64,000 bases of DNA from Brachynemurus nebulosus (taxonomy: Eukaryota; Arthropoda; Insecta; Neuroptera; Myrmeleontidae), in contig JAPWDM010000011.1 in the NCBI GenBank assembly GCA_035578155.1, positions 23,029,875 to 23,093,874 on the forward strand, in the 5' to 3' direction. The notes under the pieces were generated by a model that worked only from the letters and a program-made list of their open reading frames with translations, was not told the DNA's origin and made no database searches. Positions 36,693 to 48,288 of the stretch are shown one piece after another (position 1 is the stretch's first letter; each line of letters starts with the position of its first letter). The translations under genes were made by a program, and so were the position numbers.

Positions 36693-37857
36693 CATTCATT
36701 GCTATTAAAGTATTCAGCAAACATGTAAAATTTTTGACATTTTGTAGAATGCTCAAAGAAGCATATTTAAATTTAGTGAAGTTTCGTTTATAATTAATAG
36801 TGGGGAGACTAACTGAAATTAACCATTAACCCATTACTAGCCGATAACGTCGTGCCCGAACCCTCATTGAAATACTAGTGCTAGTTACTCATTGGTAATT
36901 CGAATTAGTAATTGGTTTCGTTTGAGTAGCCACGTGTAAGAAGGGCCTAATTCTTCGTTAACTTTTACATTCCTACTAAAAATATGTTATGCTATTAGTT
37001 GTTTTTCAAAGATTTCACATATATTTAAAAAACAGAAAATTTTGCATTTTGAGAATTAGCTGTCATATTGATCTCCGTTTCTTTCTGAATATTCACAATT
37101 TTATTTAAGGATGCGATATTATCTCATCAATATTCACGTAAGTAATTGCATATTGTTTATATAAAAGGATGAGGGACCACAAGAAGGTTTGTTTTGTTCT
37201 AAGGAATGTTGTCATATAAAATAGTATCACCATTATAACAAATATACGAGGTGTCAATTTAAAAACAAGCCAGGCCTCATATCTTTGGAACTGTAATAGA
37301 TAATTAACATTTCTCAAAACCATTTCTGTAACTTAGAGGAGAAACCATTGTGGCCCACATGGGAATCCTCTATAACCAACCCCTAAGGCTCCAGCCACCC
37401 CACCCCTATTTTTTTTAATTGTAAAACCCCACTTATGATAAATCATTGGAAAACTCTTTAAAAATGCTGTTCATTAATACCAGACACAATGTTAATTTAT
37501 CGATTATTATTTGAAGAATACGGAAAATAAATTTCAGTAAGTCGATATCTCTTATTCAATTTATAACCTGGCTAATAAATAAATTAATTTCAATGATTCT
37601 TAAAAATACAAAGCAATTATAAAAAAAGACTAGATAGAAAACTGTTTTAACACGAAGTGTTTAAACAACGATGAAACTCTGAAAAATGATGGGGGTGCTG
37701 GGTAGAAGTATAAATTTTTCTTTATATACAAGTTAAATCGATATTCATTACACCAATAAATAAGATTTATGTAGCTTATGTGCTTATGTAAAGAAGTAAG
37801 ATTAACAACTGTAGTCAGGTGATGCTTTAGCACATACTCTAGCTTAGACATATGTAT
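36693..37857. other. Intergenic with one dispersed repeat
   Basis: Nothing recognised except the dispersed repeat at about 37249-37470. Confidence 0.5.
37249..37470. repeat. Dispersed repeat, partner at 44370-44590
   Basis: Shares, in opposite orientation, AGGTGTCAATTTAAA...CCAGGCCT, a CCCCTAT...GTAAAACCCCACTTATG block and ATCATTGGAAA... with 44370-44590. No ends identified. Confidence 0.65.
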
Positions 37858-38833
37858 TGGGCATCTTTTTAAAACCAAGGCACTCAACCTGACTATCACA
37901 GATTTTTTTGAAACTTTGGTTAATTATACTCTTTAACATCCTAAATTCAAATATAATTTTTAAAAAATTTTAACTCAGTTTTTGAGTTATATACTTTTGA
38001 AAATTGCAAAATACCCTTTTTTGTTACTCAATCCCAGCACTACAAAATGTTCTAATTTCAGTTCTATAAGTCCTAGAGAGTTGTTTGACTGCTCATTTTA
38101 AAGAGAAATTAATGGGCTTTAATTTGATACTAATCTTGAACACCTTTTGGGAAAAATATTTTTTTTTGAAAGCCTCAAAACTTGTTTTTGAAAATTTTTT
38201 TGAGGTGTTTTTTGAAAATTATGAAAATAATATGTATTTATAATAGTGACTTGGGGAATGCACCATAAAAATTTCAAAGTGGGACCATGATGGGATCAGC
38301 AGTTATGATTCTAAAGAAATTTTCGTTGAAACCAAGCTCTTATGTCAGAATGCGTTAAAATACTATACACTAAAATGCATTTTTTATCATAACTGCTGAT
38401 CCCATCATGGTTCCACTTTGAAATTTTTATGGTGCATTCCCCAAGTCACTATTATAAATATATATTATTTTCATAATTTTCAAAAAACACTATCTTAAAA
38501 AAATTTTCAGATACAAGTTTTGAGGCTTTCCAAAAAAAATATTTTTCCCAAAAGGTGTTCAAGATTAGTATCAAATTAAAGCCCATTAATTTCTCTTTAA
38601 AATGAGCAGTCTCTAGGACTTATAGAACTGAACTAGAACTCAGTTCTATAAGTCTCTAGGACTTATCAAATTTTCAAAAGTACATAACTCAAAAACTATA
38701 AGAGTTAAAATTTTTTAAAAATTATATTTGAATTCAGGATGTTAAAGAGTATAATTAACCAAAGTTTCAAAAAAATCTGTGATAGTCAGGTTAAAAATCA
38801 TTTATTTTTGGTTGGTTTTAAAAAGAATGGCCC
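37858..38833. mobile_element. Foldback element, ~430-bp arms
   Basis: The arms 37886-38314 and 38385-38792 are complementary along their length (for example AACCTGACTATCACAG against CTGTGATAGTCAGGTT; GGGATCAGCAGTTATGAT against ATCATAACTGCTGATCCC). The outer CTTTTTAAAACCAA pieces extend pairing to about 37858 and 38833. The right arm has a local duplication, TCTCTAGGACTTATAGAACT / AGTTCTATAAGTCTCTAGG. Confidence 0.85.
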
Positions 38834-40267
38834 TATTGTAATAGAGGGAATAATTTAAGTAATAATTGAAGTAGATTTTCGTATAACTTTAAGATTCTAA
38901 AATTCAAGAAGTCTAAGGTGTTAATCGTTGAATATTTTAATTATAAACTAATAAGTGCATATATGTATTATAACTATATGGCCAATCCCTATAAGAGGCA
39001 GTGGTTCCGATGAAGTGAGACGGATAGACATCGGGTAGAGGCACTTCAGTTGTTTTGCGCAGATGCATCAATTAGTGTTTACCGTGTTTACTGTTCAGAT
39101 TGGTTCATATTACCACCAAAAAAGTCGCATTTGCGCAAAACGAACAAAATACTTCCAAATCTGCACCGTGATGTTGGGACGTTTTTTTCATATCCATTTG
39201 GCTATATATGTATACTACATATATGAATAAGTGGCAGATCTTGGTTATGATAATACTCCGCAATAATGTTCCTATTAAGCTTCGCAAAACATAGTTTGAG
39301 AAAGGCTGTTTTAAAATGTTTATTACATATAAGTGAAAATTGATAAGAATATCTATGAAAACTCTGGAGGTAATTAATGTTGGATTTTACTGTTAAAATG
39401 ATGTTAATTGTATGTATTTTCATATTAATTAATTTAAAGGAAACATTAATAAGTAGATAAATTTTAATTTTTATAAATACAGTTATTAAATGTAAGAAAT
39501 TTTAAAAATAAAATCTAATAATTACAATAATATTAATTTTAAACTACATATTTCTATTTCAATTCATAATTAAAAAAGAATCTATTTCTCATTATTTTCT
39601 TCTTGCCGACTATCACATTATGTAATATTTTTAGCAATAAAATAATTTTTTTTTAAATAAGACTTTTTTTTCAATTAGTTTTCTCAATCAGTAAAGGCAA
39701 CTTACTGGTTTTAGACTACATGTTGATTTAAGAGTTCCTTGTAGAGGTAGCTATTCAGAAAGTTGATGGTTATTGTCTACTTGAGAGTACTTTCAACAGC
39801 TTTTACTTTCCGGAAAACTATCTAACCGCAAACTCTTCGATAGTACTGTCAAAACTGTGTCGATTGAGTACTAATGTTTACATAATATTGTTCATTTATC
39901 CAGCCGGTCTCCCACAAAAATAATTATTAGACGTACATTTTTACATTAGTACATACTGAACTAAAAAACATTCAAAAAAATGTCAACATTATTAAATTTA
40001 TGGCTTAGAAAAGATTGTGTTGTCTTTTGTTGTCAAATATACATATTTCTCTCTGTTTTCTTTGGCATGTTAACTTGTCAATGGCACTGCATGTATTAAT
40101 GTGTTTGTAATTTATATGACTCTACTCTAATCAGTACTCAATGACCGTGTAAGTTAAAATTCCCGCCATTATCAAATTAACGACTGCTTTCAGCAGAATG
40201 CAACAATTGCAAAAAGTTTATGACGTCTTCTGTGTTTATGACTTTCTGCTGAATTGTATTACCGCCT
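38834..40267. other. Intergenic, no feature recognised
   Basis: No gene, RNA or closed element recognised. Confidence 0.5.
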
Positions 40268-41395
40268 AGGTGTCCGTCAGGAAATGTTGTTACCTAACGT
40301 TACGTAACGCAGTTTCACTGTACAAACCAGAGGATTTTTGTTCAAAAAAATTTCAAAAAGACAAAAATTTATCGACTTAAAGATTTTTTGTCTTTTTTTG
40401 CTCGTAAACTGTATTTCTGGAGAAAAATGACGAGTTTTTGTTTTCCCTCCGTGGCTCTCGATTTTTCTCCTCAACCGTCCATTATAGTTTGTATACAAAA
40501 TTTGGGCTACGAAAAATAAAAATCCTAAAATCGCCTCTGCGCGTTAGATATTAACTTTTAACTCTTTAAATGATTAAGATGAGTTAACTCGTCCTGCAAT
40601 ATGGCGGCTCAAAATGCTGTGATATGTGTATATTCACTGGTACAGGTGCCGCCATCTGTGACAAATTTTCCGAAATACGGTATAATTCTAAATAATGTTC
40701 AATTTTATCAACATAGTTTACAATAATTTATATTTTGTAAATTCCTAGGGCTTACTTTTGCGATGTTGGGATCTTTGATTTTTTTCTTTTTCTTTTTTTT
40801 GTAACCTTATCTGTTGTACTTATGGTTTGTTTAAAAGCATTCAATGATTAAGACGAGTTAACTCGTGCTGCAATATGGCGGATCAAAATGCTGCGTTATG
40901 TATATATTCACTGATACAGGTGCCGCCATCTGTGACAGATTTTCCGAAATACGGTATAATTCGAAATAATGTTCAATTTTAACAACATAGTTTAGTATAA
41001 TTTATATTTTGTAAATTCCTAGGGTTCACTTTTTTGATGTTGCGATTTTTGACTTCTTAAATTTCTTTCTTTTTCGTTTTTTATAACCTTATCTATTGTA
41101 CTTATCATTGGTAGTAAAAAGTCTGGCATTTTGAGACAAAAAATTTTTTCCAAAATATGATTTGTTTAAAAAGTTAAAACTACTGTTTCTAACTTAGTGA
41201 CTGTTTGTTTTTTATTCCGTAATTTTTCGATCCGAATGTACTTCAGAAGTTAAGAATTTATATCGTGAAAAACCAAAGAAAAGCAATGAAAAAATAATTA
41301 ACGCGCGTTAATTTTTTGGGTCAGTGCCCTCTAGTTTTAACGGTGGAAGCTTCGTACCGTAACGTTATCATAACAAAATTTTCTGGGTAACGCCC
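40268..41395. mobile_element. MITE, GTTAGCTAACG family (copy 3), hosting a piggyBac-like dimer
   Basis: The left end has GTTGTTACCTAACGTTACGT and CAAACCAGAGG; the right end has GCCCTCTAGTTTTAACGG, CGTAACGTTATCATAAC and TCTGGGTAACGCC. The arms are more diverged than in copy 2. Confidence 0.65.
40558..41177. mobile_element. Head-to-tail dimer of the piggyBac-like MITE (copies 4 and 5)
   Basis: Two copies lie in the same orientation. The first, 40558 to about 40836, lacks the AGTAAAAAGTCCGGCATTTT segment; the second, about 40837-41177, lacks the TTAACTCTTTAAA start. Outer TTAA borders are at 40558-40561 and 41174-41177. Confidence 0.78.
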
Positions 41396-41779
41396 TCGTA
41401 GTATATTTGACAGCTGATTTGACAGTTTATATTGACATATGGCATATCACATGATTATAACTTTTTCATATTCAGGTTATATTATATTGAGTTTTTTCGA
41501 ACAATAATTAACATAATGGACTTGATTAGAAGTTTCAAAAATTTAAAGTTAAATATAGGATATTATTTATGTAAATATTGAAAACATAACCTCTTCAAGC
41601 ACGTGTAATCATGTAATATGTATCATAAGTTTGTATTGTTAACACGTGTTTCATAGTTCAAGTATAATAAGAGTGTGTTAAAAATATTTTTTGATAGTTT
41701 TTAATTATTTTATATAGTTATAAATTATTAAAAGATTGTTTAAATTTTAAATATTTATTGTTTACTCCATTTTTCCATA
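41396..41779. other. WDR18 upstream region
   Basis: Presumed 5' flank and UTR of WDR18. No motif called. Confidence 0.5.
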
Positions 41780-43126
41780 ATGAGTGACTTAAACGAAGTA
41801 ATATTCACCAGTGATTCTACCGGGCAGTTATGGAATAGTTGTATTTGGAATGCCAAAACTGGAACCTCATTAATGCATTATAAAGGTGGCATATCAACTG
41901 CACCGAAAACATTGTGTATCTTAGATGGCAGTTACTTGTTATCGGCTGATTCACAGAAACCATTAATTCACGTTTGGCCTCTAAACAGTCAAGAACGAGT
42001 TCAACATAAACGGTTCGTTACGCCGGGTAAAGTTAACGTTTTAAACGTATCACCGGATGCACATTACTGTATTGGTGCAATCGATGAAAAAATTTACGTT
42101 TGGCAAATTGCAACGGGGCGATTATTGGCTGTACTAAATCGACACTATCAAAAAGTCAATTGTTTAAAGTTTATTGATACCGGATCACATTTTATAACCG
42201 CCGGTGAAGATAGTTTGGTAATGGTGTGGTCGTTATCACTAGTGATTGGTGTTAAAGGTGGTGATATATTTTCACATAAGCAGATAACCGGTCAAATTGA
42301 TCCAATTAAAATATATACGGAACATTCGTTACCGGTGACTGACGTTTATGTGGGTAAAGGTGGTGTACAGTGTCGTTTTATTTCCGTTTCACTGGACCGG
42401 ACATGTAAAATTTACGATTTTTCATCGCAAACGTTATTATTGTCAGTGGTTTTTGATGCCAAGTTAACTGCTTGTACAATGAATCATATGGAAATGTTGA
42501 TTTTTGTTGGATGTGATACAGGCGACATCTATGAATTTAGTGTTGTGAATCCCCCACGGGTTAAAGAATATCACGTAAATAACGTTTTGGATAAGAAGCA
42601 AATTTTTAAAGAACATGTAAAACGAATTACGTGTTTATCAGTTTCGTTAGATAACGAAACTTTATTATCCGGTTCAGACGATGAACAAGTATTATTGTGG
42701 AATATTCCTAGTAAAAATTATATTCGTAGTATTCCACATAAAGGTCCAATTACAAATGCATTCTTTTCAATTGCTTATTCAAATATTTTTGCCGAAAATT
42801 TACAATCAAATATTATTTTGCAAAATTTACAAAGAAATTTGAAAGCTGTCGGTACAGATACTGATACTTTAATTGAGGTTCTTCATGTTGATAATGATTA
42901 CTTAACGGAAATTGAGAATGTACATGTGAATAATTTAGAAATTAACGATTCAAATCGAGAGAGCGAACTTCGTCAACAAATTGAACTTCTAAAGAAATTA
43001 AATAGAGAATTGTATCAGTCTGCATTGAAAAATATTGTTCAAGAACATGTGTTACAAAAAGAAACTGGAACCGTTTTAAAATCAGGAACTTTATTAAACA
43101 AAAAGAAACGTAAATTTAATAATTAA
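41780..43126 (+). CDS. WDR18: WDR18 (Rix1/PELP1 complex WD-repeat protein)
   Basis: WDR18 is the animal counterpart of yeast Ipi3. With the Rix1/PELP1-TEX10 complex it works in late 60S pre-ribosome maturation in the nucleus. It is a single 448-residue exon, ATG 41780, TAA at 43124; family size is about 430. Opening landmark: VIFTSDSTGQLWNSCIWNAK, then HYKGG. WD repeats run from about residue 10 to 330 with WxLxS/GH-type units: LSADSQKPLIHVWPL, GAIDEKIYVWQIATG, AGEDSLVMVWSLS, SVSLDRTCKIYDF and LSGSDDEQVLLWNI. The RHYQKVNCLKF block and KGPITNAFF closely match vertebrate WDR18. The C-terminus has the expected coiled coil (ELRQQIELLKKLNRELYQ) and a basic tail (KKKRK). AATAAA follows at 43143. 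No intron is seen. Confidence 0.94.
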   Translation: MSDLNEVIFTSDSTGQLWNSCIWNAKTGTSLMHYKGGISTAPKTLCILDGSYLLSADSQKPLIHVWPLNSQERVQHKRFVTPGKVNVLNVSPDAHYCIGAIDEKIYVWQIATGRLLAVLNRHYQKVNCLKFIDTGSHFITAGEDSLVMVWSLSLVIGVKGGDIFSHKQITGQIDPIKIYTEHSLPVTDVYVGKGGVQCRFISVSLDRTCKIYDFSSQTLLLSVVFDAKLTACTMNHMEMLIFVGCDTGDIYEFSVVNPPRVKEYHVNNVLDKKQIFKEHVKRITCLSVSLDNETLLSGSDDEQVLLWNIPSKNYIRSIPHKGPITNAFFSIAYSNIFAENLQSNIILQNLQRNLKAVGTDTDTLIEVLHVDNDYLTEIENVHVNNLEINDSNRESELRQQIELLKKLNRELYQSALKNIVQEHVLQKETGTVLKSGTLLNKKKRKFNN

Positions 43127-43780
43127 TTAATATCTATACTTTAATAAAATATATTTTGTAATAGTATATTATTCAACAAGCTTGTAATGATAGCTATTAC
43201 TCACGAAGATGAAATTGCGACATGAGCCGAGTTTACGAGGCGAGTGTCGTAATGTATCTGAGTGAATAATAGCCATTGCAAGCGAGTAGAATACGATGTT
43301 TTTTCTACGACTTTTTTCCTTTTTGATTTAAATAAAATTGAATATAAATTTTAAATCAAAAGAATAAAATTTTTAATCTATCTCTAATTTCATTAAATGT
43401 TTATGTGTATAAAACAAAATACAAACTACTTTGTTTACTCAGACGTTACGACGCAAAATATTTTAAAATTAAAACTTATGATGTATTATTCACAAAACAA
43501 TCGCAAACTCATTGAATAATGGTTAATACGGTTATTTAATTGGTCGAAAGGTATTGAGTAATGATCATTCCTCCACACCTTTAAATAATGTCTAACTTTC
43601 TCAACAATTTACGGATATGTAATGAGTGTGTTCTTCAACAGGAGTAGAAAAAATATTAATTTTTTTTCGTTATTATTATTGTAGTAGAAATATACGGTTC
43701 TACAATTTATTTTTGATTGAGTAAAGTTCAACAAAAATTAAAGAAATATTTTGCCGTAGAATACCTCTTCTATATTATTC
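43127..43780. other. WDR18 3' flank with a weak inverted repeat
   Basis: 43166-43300 forms an imperfect inverted repeat (AAGCTTGTAATGATAGCTAT against ATAGCCATTGCAAGC...). Otherwise nothing recognised. Confidence 0.5.
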
Positions 43781-44752
43781 GGCGCATGTAATTTCCGCAC
43801 TTTTTTTAAAATGCATCAACTGTTTGTTAATTTATGTAGTAAATTCCGCACTGGTTAGAAAATTAACATAAGTATATGTATACACGACAAACCTATATAC
43901 CAGGTGAGTTTTTTGATAACTGCTATTCTATTTATTCCTAAAATATTCACAACAAAAATGAAACTACTTTTTTAGAAATTTGGACAAAAGGAAATGCTAA
44001 TTATGAAGGTGATTAATATTCAGCTAGCTCCTTATTATCACGAAAATTTAGGGAAAGGAAAATGCTAAAAATGCTAATCAGACAGGTGACTCATTTTCAA
44101 TTAATTGCTTTTATTTCATAAGAATTCGGGCAAAGGGAAACTAAACTAACCAAACCTTAACTAACCTCACCACCTAGTTTTATATCAAAGTCGAAGTATA
44201 TTATCAAAACTAACTAAACTAACCTAACTTAAATTAACCCCACCACCTAGTTTTTATATTAAAGTCGAAATATACTGTCAGAACTAAACTAAACTAACCT
44301 AACTTTAACTAACCTTACCACCTAGTTTTATATCAAAGTCGAAGTATATTGTCAAAACTAATTAAACTAACCTTCCATTTTTAAAGAACTTTCCAATGAT
44401 GTACCATAAGTGGGGTCTTACAATTTAAAAATATAGGATTGGGGTGGCTGAAGTCTAAAGCGTTGATTGCAAAAGTTTCCCATGCCAGTCATAATGGTTC
44501 CCCCTTCATGTTCTAGAAACTATTTTTACAGATTTTAATTACCTATTATCGTTTCAAAGATAGGCCTGGCCTTTAAATTGACACCCTGTTTATGTATTAT
44601 ACACACCAGTTAAATATAATTTTATCAAAAAATAATTAGTTTTATTTTCAATTGTTTAGTGCGGAAAATACACATAGGATCATGATAATTTCAAAAGATG
44701 AGTGCGGAATTTACCTGTAATCTTTTGTTTGGTGCGGAAATTACTACCGCCC
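43781..44752. mobile_element. Word-repeat element: GTGCGGAAATTAC
   Basis: The ends are GGCGCATGTAATTTCCGCAC and GTGCGGAAATTACTACCGCC. The word also occurs reversed at 43839 and forward at 44659 and 44702, so copies point inward from each end. The interior holds a three-unit tandem repeat (44137-44375) and part of the dispersed repeat 44370-44590. Non-coding. Confidence 0.68.
44137..44375. repeat. Three-unit ~74-bp tandem repeat (AACTAACC-rich)
   Basis: CACCTAGTTTTATAT...AAAGTCGAA recurs at 44171, 44244 and 44319, separated by AACTAAACTAACCTAAC stretches. Confidence 0.85.
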
Positions 44753-45101
44753 ATACTATTAAGTTTTCTTAAAAAGTTTTTTTTTTTTTGTAGATTGTTA
44801 CTATTGTTTATTTACTTGCAAAACCTTGTAAGTCCCATTTTCTTAAGTTCTTACTTTCTGATTAAAATATTGTATTCAGCTTGTGTTAAATCTTAGGTAA
44901 TTCTATGAATTATTATTATTGTAAATGTATAAATATTTAATAATTGTTTAAAAATTTTATTTTGAAAATCGTTAATTTTGAACGATTCAGATTACTAAAA
45001 ACATTATTTTTGAAAATGACGTCACAATTTTCAAACAAACGTGCCGATTTTGATAATTTTCATCAGTGGAGTAAAATTTTTTTGTTTCAATATTTCTCTT
45101 A

Positions 45102-45440
45102 CAGTAGAATTTCGATTAACTGTCACCGTCGGGATCGAGACTGTGACGGTTAATCGAATTAGACGAACAACAGAAATTCCTTAATAAATTAATTTTAAGC
45201 GGTAAGCGGTAATTAAGGGAAGCGTTATTCTGTTATTTTTGTTAAAATATGTAAATAAATGACTGCTTAGATAAGATCTAAAAAAAAATTATAATGTATT
45301 TATTTTTACTTATAATCCTGTGTGCGTTTGGAAACTAGGTTTATATACCTAATGCTAGAAACTGCATTTATTTTTATTAAGCATTGACGTATAACAGAAA
45401 TCGACGGATAACCGAGTGATGGTTAATCGGAGTTCTGCTG
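45102..45440. mobile_element. Tigger/pogo-like MITE
   Basis: CAGTAGAATTTCGATTAACT at the left and GGTTAATCGGAGTTCTGCTG at the right, with TA on both sides (45100-45101, 45441-45442). A second GTGACGGTTAATCG follows the left end. 339 bp, non-coding. Confidence 0.82.
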
Positions 45441-45733
45441 TAGTTTGAATATACAGTAACCAATATTCAAATAAATATTTACTTTGACATCTGATGAATA
45501 TAATCAAATTTTTTAGCTTATAAAGTTTGAGAAAATAAAAAATAATTTATCTACCTACAAAAACAAAATTTTTAATTTTTTTTAAAATTTAGTCAAGTAC
45601 CCTATTGAAACTTTTTTTTATTAGGCATAAAATGAGCAAAAGCTTCAAAAAATTGAAAAAATCTCAAGTCTCGTACTAGTTAGTAAAAGCTTGTAGGCCT
45701 TATTTGTCTTTATAGATTAGGGTTATATAAGTA

Positions 45734-47143
45734 CCGTGAAATGGTCTTGACTCGGTCACTTTTTTTATTATTTTTAGGGATAACTCCTTCCTACTGTTGA
45801 ATACATCAATAAATACGTTTCTATCTCATAAAGTATGTTTCCTTTATTATATCCTTGATTCTTTAACCTATTTGTGTATGTAAATAAAAATAATAAAAAA
45901 TAAATAAAAGTGACCGAGTCAACATGGTAAAACGTTGTTGAGTCGGTCACCTACTTAAATTCCATTACAATGTTGAAACTAACCTTTTGAGTCCGAATTC
46001 GGGCACATATTTAGACACCAGAACTTGTTTACAACAGTTGGTGATTGGCTGCAAAGCTTGCAAAGTCAGATGTAAGAAATATGGAAAAAAATCAACGGCA
46101 CACCACATACAAAGACTAAGATATTTTATTGGTTAACATAGAGTAAGGGATAGTGTTTTACAAATTAGTACGATGTAATAAAATAACATACAGTCGAACT
46201 CATGTATTTTCAACCTGTCGGGACTAATCCGCTCATGTATTTTCAACTTCTCCTTCATCCTCTCTCCGTGGCAATGATAGAACCACCTGACAGACATAGA
46301 ACCAATCACAAAAAGCCCGCGCAAATCTTGACACAGTAGTCACGTGTACTTCCCACATGAATAACCTTAAAATGACAAAATGTCAAGTAACATATAATAA
46401 ACAAAAAAGTGAAACATGAAAAAACTGTAATAAACTTGTAACAAAATTATTTTTTAAACACTTGCGAATGAAATAAAACTATAAATTATAGGATAAAGCC
46501 ACTAGTGGTTGATAGGTTAATCTGACAGTTATTTTCTGTATTAAAGTACTGCATGTGAAGTGGGGACAAAAAATTTGAAAATATGTGAGTAAAATTAGTT
46601 GAAAATAGATGATGTTGAAAATACATGAGTTGAAAATACATGAGTCCGACTGTAGGCCTATTTTAACATCTTAAATTATGTTATATACATCAAACGAATA
46701 CTTATATTTAAAAGAAGCAAGATTTCTTGTCAAAAGTGCGAGTGACCGAGTCATCAATAGAATTTGTTTACGCCGAATATTTTTTGTTGTTGTTAAGGAT
46801 ACGATTATACACCTATCGAAATATTGATGCCGATTAAATTTAAAATCGAATAAAACCGTCTCCTTTCGATTTATTTTATTCAATGTCCGATTATGTATGC
46901 CTTAATCAGAGAAAAATATTTCGTCGCTGTTTTTAGGTTATTTGGTCAACCTGGTATTATATTTTAGACAAACCAATCAGAGTTGAAAGACATTTACAGC
47001 TGCTTAGAGTGTTTATAAGCGGTGAAAACGAGACCAATTGTGAAAGGTTAGGTTGTCTGGTCTCTTAATAACAAATGTTTTTGCCAATCACGACATGGGT
47101 GACCGAGTCAACAACCTCTGACCGAGTCAAGACCATTTCACGG
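45734..47143. mobile_element. Word-repeat element: GTGACCGAGTCAA, hosting a Tc1-like MITE
   Basis: CCGTGAAATGGTCTTGACTC at the left and GAGTCAAGACCATTTCACGG at the right are exactly complementary, with TA flanks (45732-45733, 47144-47145). Six copies of the word occur: 45747 (reverse), 45910, 45937 (reverse), 46742, 47099 and 47119. The Tc1-like MITE at 46191-46652 is inserted in it. Non-coding. Confidence 0.78.
46191..46652. mobile_element. Tc1/mariner-like MITE, copy 2 (uninterrupted)
   Basis: CAGTCGAACTCATGTATTTT at the left and AATACATGAGTCCGACTG at the right, with TA flanks (46189-46190, 46653-46654). It matches 33075-34265 but lacks the 773-bp nested segment, reading AAATTATAGGATAAAG straight through. 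Confidence 0.88.
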
Positions 47144-47145
47144 TA

Positions 47146-47787
47146 TTCAGTTCTTTTTTCTTGGCTTTCTCAATTTTTTTATTTCTTGATTTTAGATTTG
47201 ACACAAAAAGCTTTACGAGTAAATTAATTGAAACTAAGGAAGTACCTATTGTACTGTAAATTATTTTTTACAACACTGCATCTACATATCGTGCATAATA
47301 ATATATATTTGCTTTTTTAAAAATGGCGTGTAATAAGTTTAGTATTTTCAATTTAATAGTAAAAATAAATAAAATTCTTTTGAAAATTAGTATAGCGTCT
47401 GCGATTGAGAATAAACAATTACAATTTATTAAATTACATAATAATTCAGTGCTAGTAATAAATAAAACACTTTGTAAAAGATATCACTTTTTTAAACGAT
47501 TTTGTGATATGTTTCGATCAATATGACCATTATCAGATTTGTTGGTAATGGTCATATTGAACTTATCACATTTTTGAAAAGAAAAGATTTAAAAGATAAT
47601 TCACAACGTAATTTTTTTTATTAATTGTATCTGTTGATAATAATTTAAAGTGGGGGCTTGTTTTGACTCGAAAAAGAAGTAAATAAATGGTAAGGTTAAA
47701 AAATTACTGATCTTCCTACTTTTTAGCAGTCACTGTTCGAAAATTTTGGTACCATTTCGTTAACTATTCACTAAATATACATGTAAA
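47146..47787. other. Intergenic with one hairpin
   Basis: Nothing recognised except the 41-nt hairpin at 47519-47559. The short open frame 47323-47526 is AT-driven and not called. Confidence 0.5.
47519..47559. repeat. Perfect 14-bp stem hairpin
   Basis: CAATATGACCATTA and TAATGGTCATATTG enclose a 13-nt loop. Too short for a typical miRNA precursor; role unknown. Confidence 0.8.
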
Positions 47788-47842
47788 TACAGTAAAACCT
47801 CACTATTTCGGAACTTCTATAAACTTCGGACTGACAAAAAAA

Positions 47843-48123
47843 CACAGAGCACTGAATCAAACATATTAACATATGTTTCCTAGAGATAACACAGGCATTA
47901 AATTTTGAAGCATGACTCCATTTTAGTAAGCCCAAATTGTAACCACGGAGACTTGTTTATAAATATTAGATAAACCAATTAAACCATTAAATTAATGGTT
48001 TGACCGCCATTAAAGTAATCCCACGAGTCAATTTTTTTGCTCACATCAGTCAATTTTTTTGCTTCAATTTCCGAATGTATTTGTAATACACAGCATTCTC
48101 TCTAGTCGATTCTCTCCTCAATG
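47843..48123. mobile_element. hAT-like MITE, CACTGAG...CTCAATG family, 8-bp TSD
   Basis: CACAGAGCACTGAATC at the left, TCGATTCTCTCCTCAATG at the right. The duplication CAAAAAAA lies at 47835-47842 and 48124-48131 (low complexity). The interior contains ACATATTAACATATG and CCATTAAATTAATGG palindromes. 281 bp. Confidence 0.82.
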
Positions 48124-48288
48124 CAAAAAAATAATTTATATAGTAAATTAGTGTGTAACACTGAGTATTGAATCGAACATATTAACATATATTTTCTATA
48201 GAGAAATCATCCATCAGAGACCATCGACATTAAATTGTGAAGTTATGATTCCATTTTATTAAACCCAACTTGTAACCACGGAGACTAA

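Noticed and set aside
44137..44375. AACTAACC tandem units as telomeric (CCTAA)n
   Set aside because: The period is ~74 bp and the unit is mostly non-telomeric.
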